NCBI GenBank assembly: GCA_003158885.1
Contig: PMLN01000298.1
Span: 9,719-34,600, forward strand
DNA from: Anaerolineae bacterium
Lineage (GTDB): Bacteria; Chloroflexota; Anaerolineae; Anaerolineales; Villigracilaceae
Length of the DNA: 24,882 nucleotides
Direction: 5' to 3'
Below, in pieces: positions 7,171-14,059 of the stretch (position 1 is the first letter of the stretch; every line of letters begins with the position of its first letter). The translations under genes were made by a program, and so were the position numbers. The notes under the pieces were generated by a model. That model was given only the letters and a program-made list of their open reading frames with translations, made no database searches and was not told where the DNA came from.

Positions 7171-8517
7171 GTGTCCGAACAAAATTCATACTTTGTAGCA
7201 GTGATAGGGGCCGGACCGTCAGGCTTATTCGGTGCGCGTGAGCTTGCCAATCAGGGTGCGCAGGTGGTTGTCTTCAACCGCGATATCAAGCCGGGTGGAC
7301 TTGCGGAATATGGAGTCTACCCTGATAAATTTAAAATGAAGGATGGTTTTCGCAAGCAGTTCCGGGGGACATTGGCGAACCCCAACCTCTCCTATTATGG
7401 AAATTTGAGAGTCGGTGCCGAGGGCGATCTCACATTGGCCGACTTGCGTGCACTTGGCTTTCAGGCCATTCTGGTCACAGTCGGCGCACAGGGTACCAAA
7501 TGGGTCGGATTGCCTGGCGAAAACCTTGTGGGGGTTTATCACGCCAAGAACCTGGTCTATCATTACAACAAGCTCCCGGCCTTCACCCAGGAAAGATTCC
7601 GGCTGGGTAAACGCTGTGCAATCATTGGCGCTGGCAATGTGATGTTGGATATTGCATACTTCATGATCCACGAAGTGAAGGCGGAAGAAGTTATCGCGAT
7701 CGTGCGCCGCGGCCCCGGCGAGGTAAACTTCACCAAGGAGGAAATGACACGCAACATCGCGCAACTGGATATGGAAGCTTTTGAAGCCGAAATGAAGCGG
7801 GTCCTGCCAGTTTTACAAGCGATCAATCAAGATCCTGAAATTGGCCGCCACAAAATGCTGGATGCCCTGCCGAAAGCGGAACCCAAATCCGGCGACACGC
7901 GTCTCCGCTTCGAATTCCTGACCTCACCCGTTCAAATGACCGGCGAAAACGGCTGGCTGGCCGAACTCGAGGTCGAGGATAATATTCTGGTTGTCAAAGA
8001 CAACGAAGTGAAAGCGCGCGGCACCGGCCACAAACGTACTTTGGATGTTGAAGCGGTGATCTTTGCCATCGGCGACAAGATTGATGATTCCTTCGGCCTT
8101 CCGACGGCTTCCAATGCATTCGCCATGAATCCATCGCCGCGTTTTCCAATAGATAAAACTTCATATGAGGCGTTCGATCCGGATGCCGAAGAGCCAATTC
8201 AAGATGTATTCGTCGGCGGATGGGCGCGCAAAGCCAGCGAGGGTTTGGTGGGATACGCACGAAAAGATGGAGTCAATGCGTCCAGAGCCGTCTGGCAATA
8301 TTTGCAAACCCTGCAGCCGACAGTCCCCAACCTGGCGGCGGTTGCCGAAAAAATGAAAAGTCTCAGCAAGCCCATCATCACAAAGGAAAATATAAAAAAA
8401 CTCGAGGCGGTTGAGGCGGCAGAGGCGAAAAAGCGCGGCTTGGAAGAATTCAAGTTTGCCACCAATGAAGAAATGTTACAGGCGATGGGATTGAACGTCT
8501 CGGCTTCATTTTTTTAG
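7171..8517 (+). CDS. FAD-dependent NAD(P) oxidoreductase, ferredoxin-NADP reductase (FprA/adrenodoxin reductase) type
   Basis: A 448-residue flavoprotein of the two-dinucleotide-binding-domain (glutathione-reductase-like) class. The FAD-binding GAGPSG is at 13-18. PGGLAEYGVYPDKFKMKDG follows, as in FprA and glutamate synthase small-subunit-like enzymes. The NAD(P)-binding GAGNVMLD is at 153-160, and the C-terminal FAD-contact segment is VGGWARKASEGLVGYARKDG. It probably moves electrons between NADPH and a ferredoxin; no ferredoxin or Fe-S domain is in the same gene. The last 50 residues are a charged helical tail. The start is GTG, fixed by a strong AGGAGGAAGT. It has its own promoter and is followed by a terminator, so it is probably monocistronic. 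Confidence 0.87.
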   Translation: MSEQNSYFVAVIGAGPSGLFGARELANQGAQVVVFNRDIKPGGLAEYGVYPDKFKMKDGFRKQFRGTLANPNLSYYGNLRVGAEGDLTLADLRALGFQAILVTVGAQGTKWVGLPGENLVGVYHAKNLVYHYNKLPAFTQERFRLGKRCAIIGAGNVMLDIAYFMIHEVKAEEVIAIVRRGPGEVNFTKEEMTRNIAQLDMEAFEAEMKRVLPVLQAINQDPEIGRHKMLDALPKAEPKSGDTRLRFEFLTSPVQMTGENGWLAELEVEDNILVVKDNEVKARGTGHKRTLDVEAVIFAIGDKIDDSFGLPTASNAFAMNPSPRFPIDKTSYEAFDPDAEEPIQDVFVGGWARKASEGLVGYARKDGVNASRAVWQYLQTLQPTVPNLAAVAEKMKSLSKPIITKENIKKLEAVEAAEAKKRGLEEFKFATNEEMLQAMGLNVSASFF

Positions 8518-8578
8518 AAGTATATTCTGCAGCCATGGGATTGAAGGTCACAGCCTAAAGCCAGGGCTTTGAAGAATT

Positions 8579-8607
8579 AAAAGCCGCGAATTTCCGCGCG
8601 GCTTTTT
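8579..8607 (+). terminator. Rho-independent terminator after the FAD oxidoreductase gene
   Basis: AAAAGCCGCG (8579-8588) pairs with CGCGGC plus the T-run (8597-8607), ending in five T. It lies 61 nt after the oxidoreductase stop codon. Confidence 0.8.
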
Positions 8608-8669
8608 CATCCTTTGATCCTTTGTTAAAATTCCGCCGTGGTAAATGACCCAATGGGACTAAAATAAGC

Positions 8670-9461
8670 ATGGCTGGCATGTCAAAACGCGACCTACTCT
8701 TCCGCAAACCTTTGATGAACGCGGCGGGAACTTTGGGCTTCACACCAGACTTCCGAGTTCTTAGAGAACCCGGAAGTCCATTCGATGACTTCGGCGCATT
8801 CATCACCAACCCGGTCTCACTGCGACCGCGAACGGCTGCATCCCAACCGGCCATGATCGAATACCCCGGCGGATTTTTGCTGCATAGCGGCCTGCCCAAT
8901 CCCGGCTTGAACGCAACGCTCAAGAAATATGCACAGCGCTGGAACGACTCCCCGTGGCCGATCATTGTTCACTTAATGGCTGACCGTCCCGAAGAAACAC
9001 AACAAATGGTGCAAAGATTGGAAAGCATGGATAACGTCATGGCGGTGGAACTCGGTTTTGCGCCATACCTGGCAGACGATATTCTGTCCATCACTTTGGA
9101 GATGTGCATCGGGGAACTGCCGTTGATCTTCTGCCTGTCCACGGAACAAGTCCTATCGCTCGGCCCGCGGCTGATCGAAGCGGGAGCGGAGGCAGTCAGC
9201 ATTGCCGCGCCGCGCGGAGCATTGCCTAACCTCACCCCCAACCCCTCTCCTGAAAGGAGAGGGGAGATCATCGAGGGAAGATTGTTTGGCCCGTCGTTAT
9301 TTCCCCAGGCCCTCGGAATCGTTCAATCCGCCCGCAAACTCGGACTCCCCATCATCGGAGCGGGAGGGGTCTATTCAAAAGAAAACGCCGACACGATGCT
9401 CTCGGCCGGCGCTTTGGCGGTTCAAATGGATTCCGTCTTGTGGCGGGGGATCAAAGCCTAA
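8670..9461 (+). CDS. Dihydroorotate dehydrogenase-like flavoprotein, divergent, carrying an inserted repeat
   Basis: A 263-residue TIM-barrel protein of the PyrD superfamily. Recognisable parts are KPLMNAAGTLG (13-23), GGFLLHSGLPNPG (67-79), GRLFGPSLFPQAL and the phosphate-binding end IIGAGGVYSKENADTMLSAG. It is shorter than PyrD (about 300), and the usual N-x-S-C/S-P-N catalytic loop is replaced by VELGFAPYLADD (126-137). True dihydroorotate oxidation is therefore doubtful. Residues 187-200 (NLTPNPSPERRGEI) are encoded by a palindromic repeat inserted in frame. ATG 8670 is used; ATG 8679 (MSKRDLLF) is an equally good start, and neither has a clear ribosome binding site. TAAAAT at 8660-8665 may be a -10 box. 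Confidence 0.75.
   Translation: MAGMSKRDLLFRKPLMNAAGTLGFTPDFRVLREPGSPFDDFGAFITNPVSLRPRTAASQPAMIEYPGGFLLHSGLPNPGLNATLKKYAQRWNDSPWPIIVHLMADRPEETQQMVQRLESMDNVMAVELGFAPYLADDILSITLEMCIGELPLIFCLSTEQVLSLGPRLIEAGAEAVSIAAPRGALPNLTPNPSPERRGEIIEGRLFGPSLFPQALGIVQSARKLGLPIIGAGGVYSKENADTMLSAGALAVQMDSVLWRGIKA
9230..9266. repeat. Palindromic repeat of the LTPNPSP-encoding kind inside a CDS
   Basis: CCCCTCTCCT (9242-9251) and AGGAGAGGGG (9255-9264) form a perfect 10-bp stem around GAA, preceded by CTCACCCCCAA. This type of element is normally intergenic in cyanobacterial and Chloroflexota genomes. Here it is translated as LTPNPSPERRGE. Confidence 0.75.
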
Positions 9462-9531
9462 ATTTTCCGTGTTGTGGGATAACGAGCGATGGTTCAAAAG
9501 GGAGCACCGGCCACGGCACATCGTCCTCCAG

Positions 9532-9537
9532 TATAAT
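9532..9537 (+). promoter_or_regulatory. -10 box TATAAT before the small membrane protein gene
   Basis: A perfect TATAAT lies 32 nt before ATG 9570, with TGGAGAGG as ribosome binding site at 9557-9564. No good -35 hexamer is found at the usual distance. Confidence 0.55.
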
Positions 9538-9569
9538 CAACAGAAATCCGATTCTCTGGAGAGGCGATT

Positions 9570-10010
9570 ATGGAACACAAACTAGCAATCACAGATTCAA
9601 AAACTCACAAACCGCGGTTGGTCTTAACACATCATGGGCACAAAGCAGTGCATGGCGATAGCGCAATCGGCCGCTTAAACACTAAAGTGGCTGTAAAAAT
9701 TACAAGATCCGTAGGCTCCATGTGGTGTGCGTATGCGTTCGCAGTGATTGCGCTCATCTCGCTGCCATCCGCGATTCAGTCGGGCAACTCGATTATCATC
9801 ATTGCCTGGATTGCACAGACTTTCCTGCAATTGGTACTGCTACCCATCATCATTGTCGGACAGAACGTCCAGGCAGCCGCGAGCGATGCGCGGGCTGAAA
9901 GCGATCACGAAACGCTCATCTCCATCCACACCCTGACTTCTGAAGTTCACTCAATCGCCGAACAACAAACCAAAATTCTGGAATTAATTGCAGAAAGAAC
10001 CAACATTTAG
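9570..10010 (+). CDS. Small two-helix membrane protein, uncharacterised family
   Basis: A 146-residue protein with a polar His-rich N-terminus (1-40), two transmembrane helices (about 50-70 and 74-97) and a charged helical C-terminus (105-146). The segment IAQTFLQLVLLPIIIVGQNV followed by QAAASDARAE looks like a conserved signature; it recalls DUF1003-type proteins and small membrane proteins I associate with Actinobacteria and Chloroflexota, whose role is unknown. The C-terminal helix has heptad-like spacing and could form a coiled coil. TGGAGAGG and a TATAAT box support ATG 9570. It stands alone between the PyrD-like gene and the convergent dtd. Confidence 0.75.
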   Translation: MEHKLAITDSKTHKPRLVLTHHGHKAVHGDSAIGRLNTKVAVKITRSVGSMWCAYAFAVIALISLPSAIQSGNSIIIIAWIAQTFLQLVLLPIIIVGQNVQAAASDARAESDHETLISIHTLTSEVHSIAEQQTKILELIAERTNI

Positions 10011-10093
10011 ATACTTCCTGGGTTCCAGTCTTACCTGCGTGCTTCAACTCGCAATTTCCCTTGCCGCTTTTATCGCAGGGGACGATGAAGCTA

Positions 10094-10531
10094 TTATCTT
10101 TCCAACCAGATGGTTACCGGCCCATCGTTATGGATTTCCACCAGCATATGTTCGCCAAACTTTCCGGTCCGGGTGGGGACGCCGTGCCCGCGCAGGTACT
10201 CAACAAAGCGATCCACCAGAGGCGCGGCGACTTCCGGCAAGGCCGCGTCGGTAAACGATGGGCGGCGTCCCTTGCGCGCATCCGCATAGAGCGTAAATTG
10301 GGAAACGACAAGCGCTTCGCCTTTTACATCCAATACGGATAAATTCGTCTTACCCTGTTCGTCTTCAAAGATGCGCAGGTTGGCAATTTTCTCAGCAAGA
10401 AATTGAGCCTGCTCTTCGCCATCGCCATGACCGATGCCCAATAAAATCAACAGGCCTTTTCCAATTTCGGAAATAACCTGTCCATCCACAGTAACGCTGG
10501 CACGAGAAACGCGTTGTAATAATGCGCGCAT
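10094..10531 (-). CDS. dtd: D-aminoacyl-tRNA deacylase
   Basis: Dtd hydrolyses D-amino acids (and glycine mischarged on tRNA-Ala) from tRNA, protecting translation. The 145-residue product is full length. It contains the substrate-binding SQFTLYAD (77-84), the Gly-cisPro loop in GVPTRTGKFG (117-126) and the C-terminal NDGPVT (135-140). It lies 40 bp downstream of trpS on the same strand. The pairing of a proofreading enzyme with a tRNA synthetase gene suggests a shared transcript. No clear ribosome binding site precedes ATG 10531. Confidence 0.95.
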   Translation of the reverse strand: MRALLQRVSRASVTVDGQVISEIGKGLLILLGIGHGDGEEQAQFLAEKIANLRIFEDEQGKTNLSVLDVKGEALVVSQFTLYADARKGRRPSFTDAALPEVAAPLVDRFVEYLRGHGVPTRTGKFGEHMLVEIHNDGPVTIWLER

Positions 10532-10571
10532 GATCGATTCAAATGTGTAAGGGGCGGCCCCTGCAACGATC

Positions 10572-11558
10572 TTATGGCAATTGCAGCGCGGTGCGGACTT
10601 CTTCCATCGTTTTCTGCGCGATGGCGCGGGCGCGGTTGGCCCCGTCGTTCAGCGTATCCTTTAGCAGGTCCGGCTTGGAGGCAAGCTCCGCACGTTTGGC
10701 GCGGAACGGTTCGAGATGGTGATTAAGGTTCCTGGCGTAAAGCATTTTGCAGTCCACGCAGCCGATCCCGGCCCGGCGGCACTCCACATTGACCATGTCC
10801 ACGTCGCTTTGCGGCGAGAAGATTTTGTGCATGGTGAACACATTGCAGATATCGGGATTGCCCGGATCAGTGCGCTTCATGCGCGCCGGATCGGTGACCA
10901 TTTCCCTCACGCGTTTCGTGGTCTCTTCGGGCGTGGCGGCCAGCTCGATCTGATTGTTCAAACTCTTGCCCATTTTCTCTTTGCCATCAAGGCCCAATAT
11001 TTTTGGGTAGATGGTGTTCTTCATTTGCGGTTCGATCAAGACCTTGGTGTGATAACGATAATTGAACGAGCGCACCACTTCACGCGCAAACTCGAGGTGA
11101 GGCGCCTGATCGATCCCGACCGGCACCACATCGGTCTTATAAAGCACAATATCGGCGGTCATTAGAACAGGGTAACCGACCAGGCCATAATTCACATTAT
11201 CCGGATTCTGGCGGACTTTTTCCTTGAACGTCGGAAGATCGGTCAACTTGCCCAGCGGGGTGACCATCGAAAGGATGGTATGCAACTCCATCACTTCCGG
11301 CACATGCGATTGAACAAACAAAATCGTCTCTGCGGGGCGAACGCCGGCGGCAAGCAAATCCAGCGCAATCTCATAGGTATTCTGACGAAGGTTCTCCGTG
11401 TCCTCCACCGTGGTCAGCGCGTGAATATCCACAATGCAGTAGACACATTCATAGTCATCCTGCAGTGCGACGTAATTTTGGATGGCGCCGAGATAATTTC
11501 CCAAGTGCGCCCGGCCTGTGGGGCGAATGCCCGAAAAAACGCGTCCTTTTTTTGCCAT
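10572..11558 (-). CDS. trpS: Tryptophanyl-tRNA synthetase
   Basis: A class I aminoacyl-tRNA synthetase that charges tRNA-Trp, 328 residues, normal length for bacterial TrpRS. The HIGH-like motif is AHLGN (17-21), within SGIRPTGRAHLGNYLGA, and the KMSKS-like motif is KMGKS (195-199). The C-terminal CRRAGIGCVDCKMLYARNL segment, with several cysteines, is typical of the family. Start ATG 11558 has GAGGT close upstream. No T-box motif is evident in the 75-nt gap to the upstream selenoprotein gene; that gap holds only an inverted repeat (11586-11628). Confidence 0.97.
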   Translation of the reverse strand: MAKKGRVFSGIRPTGRAHLGNYLGAIQNYVALQDDYECVYCIVDIHALTTVEDTENLRQNTYEIALDLLAAGVRPAETILFVQSHVPEVMELHTILSMVTPLGKLTDLPTFKEKVRQNPDNVNYGLVGYPVLMTADIVLYKTDVVPVGIDQAPHLEFAREVVRSFNYRYHTKVLIEPQMKNTIYPKILGLDGKEKMGKSLNNQIELAATPEETTKRVREMVTDPARMKRTDPGNPDICNVFTMHKIFSPQSDVDMVNVECRRAGIGCVDCKMLYARNLNHHLEPFRAKRAELASKPDLLKDTLNDGANRARAIAQKTMEEVRTALQLP

Positions 11559-11585
11559 AAGACCTCATAAAATTCGGAGTGTGAT

Positions 11586-11628
11586 TGCAAAGTCTGTGTG
11601 AAGCAGCCCGAGGGGGCCGGACTTTGCA
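11586..11628. repeat. Inverted repeat between the selenoprotein gene and trpS
   Basis: TGCAAAGTC (11586-11594) and GACTTTGCA (11620-11628) form a perfect 9-bp stem around a 25-nt GC-rich loop. It begins 5 nt after the selenoprotein stop. There is no T-run, so it is not a typical intrinsic terminator; it may be an mRNA stabiliser, a dispersed repeat or part of the trpS leader. Confidence 0.5.
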
Positions 11629-11633
11629 CCCCG

Positions 11634-11879
11634 TTATTGATTTTCAACCATTTTACCGATCAGCCCGACCACCTCGCCCGGTTCAGCGTGACGCTTGGTC
11701 TGAAGTTTGGAATAGATCAACGTCCCGTTCACACTGACCTCGAAGCGGCCTCCGTCCGAGGGAATCAGCGTGATCGATTCAATGACGTGTTCAAATTCCT
11801 TGAGCAAGTCTTTTTCCAGGCTCACGGCCCGGTCGGTGTAGTGTCAGACTGCGCAGTAGACAACTTCAATCTTAAGCAT
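11634..11879 (-). CDS. SelW/Rdx-family selenoprotein with in-frame UGA (CxxU redox motif)
   Basis: Translation from ATG 11879, reading the TGA at 11846-11844 as selenocysteine, gives 81 residues beginning MLKIEVVYCAVUHYTDRA. The CxxU pair (C9, U12) stands where Rdx/SelW/SelT proteins have CxxC or CxxU, directly after the first beta strand. The rest matches the family: a helix (LEKDLLKEFEHVIE), SITLIPSDGGRFEVSVNG with the typical GG-x-F-E-V, and LIYSKLQTKRHAEP. These proteins have a thioredoxin-like fold and are thought to be thiol/selenol redox proteins. GAGAGG lies 4 nt before the ATG, and an extended -10 lies further upstream. The plain open frame starts only at GTG 11825 and lacks the active site. 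No selA, selB, selC or selD lies in the window. Confidence 0.85.
11816..11832 (-). promoter_or_regulatory. Candidate bacterial SECIS hairpin
   Basis: In the mRNA, CCGGGC (11832-11827) pairs over 6 bp with GCCUGG (11821-11816), including one G-U pair. The loop is CGUGA, 5 nt, with G in its second position. The loop begins at nt 18 after the UGA. Bacterial SECIS elements have a short apical loop with a G in the first two positions, about 16-37 nt after the UGA, so this fits. It is predicted to recruit SelB. Confidence 0.7.
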
Positions 11880-11900
11880 TTGGCCTCTCAATATTAGAAA

Positions 11901-11909
11901 ATTATAACA
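11901..11909 (-). promoter_or_regulatory. Extended -10 promoter (TGTTATAAT) of the selenoprotein gene
   Basis: TG-T-TATAAT on the minus strand lies 21 nt before ATG 11879, leaving room for the GAGAGG ribosome binding site. It supports the start upstream of the UGA rather than the internal GTG. Confidence 0.65.
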
Positions 11910-11924
11910 TGCGGCGTCTGAGTC

Positions 11925-11953
11925 TTGGCACATATGGGCAGGCGCGCTATAAT
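11925..11953 (+). promoter_or_regulatory. Sigma70-type promoter of the zinc-ribbon gene
   Basis: TTGGCA (11925-11930), a 17-bp spacer and TATAAT (11948-11953) precede ATG 11977 by 23 nt. It is divergent from, and close to, the selenoprotein promoter. Confidence 0.8.
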
Positions 11954-11976
11954 GACATCCTGTAAGGAGAAAGTAA

Positions 11977-12261
11977 ATGCCCGTTTATACATACCGTTGC
12001 GAAAATTGCGGTGTACAGTTCGAACGCCAGCAATCCTTCGCCGATGAGCCGCTTAAAGTTTGCCCGGAGTGCCGCAAGAAAACCCTTAAGAAGGTAATCT
12101 CGCCGGTGCGGATCGTATTTAAAGGATCCGGTTTCTATTCCACCGACCACAAGTCCCCCTCCGGCGGCGATCCGTCGAGGAATGCCAAAAAAGAGGAAGC
12201 CGGGGAAACCAAGCCCAAGGAAACGAAACCCGCCGAGAAAAGCAAGAAAAGCGAATCGTAA
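11977..12261 (+). CDS. FmdB-type zinc ribbon protein
   Basis: A 94-residue protein with an N-terminal single zinc ribbon: MPVYTYRCENCG (C8, C11) and KVCPECRKKTL (C29, C32), the standard FmdB/CxxC_CxxC regulatory-protein layout. It continues with VRIVFKGSGFYSTDHK, also typical. The last 45 residues are a low-complexity Lys/Glu/Pro tail. The family is widespread and named after a putative regulator of formamidase genes; its actual role is mostly unknown. AAGGAGA lies 6 nt before ATG 11977. It has its own promoter and a strong terminator, and is divergent from the selenoprotein gene. Confidence 0.92.
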   Translation: MPVYTYRCENCGVQFERQQSFADEPLKVCPECRKKTLKKVISPVRIVFKGSGFYSTDHKSPSGGDPSRNAKKEEAGETKPKETKPAEKSKKSES

Positions 12262-12264
12262 ACA

Positions 12265-12296
12265 TAATCGCCGAAGAAGTTCGGCGATTAAGTTTT
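12265..12296 (+). terminator. Terminator of the zinc-ribbon gene
   Basis: TAATCGCCGAA (12265-12275) and TTCGGCGATTA (12280-12290) form a perfect 11-bp stem with loop GAAG, followed by AGTTTT. It lies 3 nt after the stop codon. Confidence 0.85.
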
Positions 12297-12858
12297 AACA
12301 GCGACTTTTCACATAAAGGCAAATGTGCTGGCAGGCTTACACTTGCCGTTCAAAGTATGCCAGATAACTTCCAGCATTACTAAGCTTAAGGCAAGAAACA
12401 TGATGTAAATGAGTCAAGTTTTAGGCAAATTTGAGCACAAGCAAAAACCATACCACACCCATGCATTGTAGATTTTGCGCGGGTCATTTCCTTAATATGG
12501 CAAATGCAGACTGTCACCTAATATGCGGCAAATGGCGGGGAGCGCCTTATCCCAAGCGATGGGAGCAAAAAAGAAAATTGGCCGCTCTTTTGGCACAGGT
12601 TATGCCGACGACTCTGCATTTGGTTATATGCTAATCATAGCATGTCTCGTTAGTCTGAGACGAAGTCTCGCTAGTATATAACAAAAATTTCGCCCCTACA
12701 AATGCAAGTAATAACGACACGTGAACGCCTTAAAGCGTACTTGCTGCCATGGCGGCAACATTGGATTGACTTGTCGGCATGGGAATCGCCAAGGGAAAGT
12801 TGCAAGCCAGGATTATGACCAGCGCCGCAAAACCAAAATGGAATTCCAGAATCGATTC
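12297..12858. other. Gene-poor region, repeat remnants
   Basis: No convincing gene was seen. A possible TTG-started frame (12431-12634, 67 codons) has no ribosome binding site and overlaps repeat-like DNA. A 10-bp inverted repeat (CAAATGCAGA at 12501-12510, TCTGCATTTG at 12613-12622) with partly matching flanks may mark a decayed small element of about 130 bp. Overlapping GTCTC/GAGAC hairpins occur near 12645-12671, followed by one copy of a dispersed 45-bp repeat at 12673-12717. Confidence 0.5.
12673..12717. repeat. 45-bp dispersed repeat, copy 1 (degraded terminator-like hairpin)
   Basis: It matches the copy at 13998-14042 at 40 of 45 positions. On the minus strand it forms an imperfect stem followed by ATTTTTG, and it lies 142-186 nt past the stop of the lipoprotein gene that ends at 12859. 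It may end that transcript weakly. Confidence 0.65.
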
Positions 12859-13755
12859 CTATTGAGTGGAAATGGACTGGATGAGTGAATCCAGCATATT
12901 CAGGGTTGGATTGAATTGATCGGACGGGGTGGCATTAATCAAATCGGTAATCTGCTGGATGTAATTCTCGTTTGACATTGAAAAGGGGATGCCGCCGGCC
13001 GGTACAGGCGAATCAGAGTTGGCGTCTGCGGGCAGGAATGGCAAGGTAGTGTTAAGCCTGGCGATCAGGTAATACTTGCCATCTCGGCTTAAGCCCTGAA
13101 AGAGATAAAACAACTGCTCGTTGTTGACGGGTCTCACATCCGACTGGTATTGTGTAATGATGCGCAGGCCGGAACCGCCGTTGAAATGAATAATTTTTTC
13201 CTGTGAGGCGAGCACTTGGGCTGCATTGGCGTCTGGGATTACCGGTAAAGCATCCTCCTGAGAAAGCGAAATTTTACCCAAAAGAATTTCTTTCAGTTGC
13301 TGGATGCTATAGGCCGCCCCAGGATTTTCCGCGCCATACTGAGGCGCTGGATAAACAGAAATATCACCTCCATAACCCTCGAATGTAAGCTCCAGGTAAG
13401 CGGGAGTGTTGGGAGTGTTATAGCACTCATCCGTGCAAGAAGTTGCATCTATAGTTTGCACACTTGCGCCTGTTGCTAATCCTGCGGGAATCACCAATTG
13501 GATGGGTGAGGCTGAAACAGGAATTGCAGCTTGCGAGGGAGCTGAGGTGCTGGTCGGAACGGGAGTTGAGGTGCCGGCCGGTGCGGGAAGCGGCGTGTTG
13601 CTGGGGAGCACGGCGGGAACGAACGTCGCGGCCGGAGTGGCAAGTGCAACCGGGCTGAAACTGCAGGCTAGAAACACGGCTAGTGAACTCATGAGCGCCA
13701 CACATTTCAGAAAGGCGACAATCTTGTAATGAAGAGGAAGTAAATGGCTCATCAT
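12859..13755 (-). CDS. Putative surface lipoprotein, unknown function
   Basis: A 298-residue protein with a lipoprotein signal: a hydrophobic stretch (about 12-30) ending in VFLAC, with C31 as the likely lipidated residue. Residues 36-85 are a Pro/Thr/Ser/Ala-rich linker, as in many Chloroflexota exported proteins. The outer domain (about 90-298) has an early Cys pair (TSCTDEC) and no recognised motif. ATG 13755 (followed by a second ATG at 13752) has AAGGAGATGT directly upstream. No family was recognised. It is flanked by repeat-rich DNA, and tRNA-Asn lies upstream on the same strand. Confidence 0.8.
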   Translation of the reverse strand: MMSHLLPLHYKIVAFLKCVALMSSLAVFLACSFSPVALATPAATFVPAVLPSNTPLPAPAGTSTPVPTSTSAPSQAAIPVSASPIQLVIPAGLATGASVQTIDATSCTDECYNTPNTPAYLELTFEGYGGDISVYPAPQYGAENPGAAYSIQQLKEILLGKISLSQEDALPVIPDANAAQVLASQEKIIHFNGGSGLRIITQYQSDVRPVNNEQLFYLFQGLSRDGKYYLIARLNTTLPFLPADANSDSPVPAGGIPFSMSNENYIQQITDLINATPSDQFNPTLNMLDSLIQSISTQ

Positions 13756-14007
13756 ACATCTCCTTTTTCACAACAGGGATTTCAGTCATCGTCCCGCTTT
13801 CCCATGCCAACCAGTTTAACCGCTATTTTGCATTTTGCATACAGACCCTAATGTGCTTTGATAGATTGGAGGAAACATAAGAACCTAAATCGCATCATAA
13901 GTTTCATGTCTTATACGCTTTTTTCTTTCAGCGTTCCTGGTCTTATAGGATCTTGCGTGAATTTTCATCTCCAAAGCACGCGCTCTTAGGCTTTTTAAGT
14001 ATATAAC
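13756..14007. other. Intergenic region upstream of the lipoprotein gene
   Basis: No gene seen. The AT-rich stretch near 13825-13845 may hold the lipoprotein promoter, but no good hexamer pair was found. Confidence 0.4.
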
Positions 14008-14042
14008 AAAAATTTCGCCCTTACAAATGTCAGTAAGGACGA
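13998..14042. repeat. 45-bp dispersed repeat, copy 2
   Basis: It shares 40 of 45 bases with 12673-12717 in the same orientation. The shared core includes AGTATATAACAAAAATTTCG, and the element contains the terminator of tRNA-Asn. Confidence 0.75.
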
Positions 14043-14043
14043 A
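14008..14043 (-). terminator. Rho-independent terminator of tRNA-Asn
   Basis: On the minus strand TTCGTCCTTAC (14043-14033) pairs with GTAAGGGCGAA (14024-14014), 11 bp with one G-U pair, followed by ATTTTTG. It lies 16 nt after the tRNA 3' end. Confidence 0.8.
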
Positions 14044-14059
14044 ACTATTCGGTCAAAAG

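Noticed and set aside
11559..11633. T-box riboswitch for trpS
   Set aside because: The gap is too short, with no T-box sequence and no specifier loop; only a plain inverted repeat is present.
11634..11825. 63-residue protein starting at GTG 11825
   Set aside because: It lacks the first strand and redox motif of the Rdx family and has no ribosome binding site; the frame through the UGA explains the locus better.
12431..12634. 67-codon frame with a TTG start containing two Cys pairs
   Set aside because: No ribosome binding site, it overlaps an inverted repeat, and the Cys spacing does not match a zinc ribbon.
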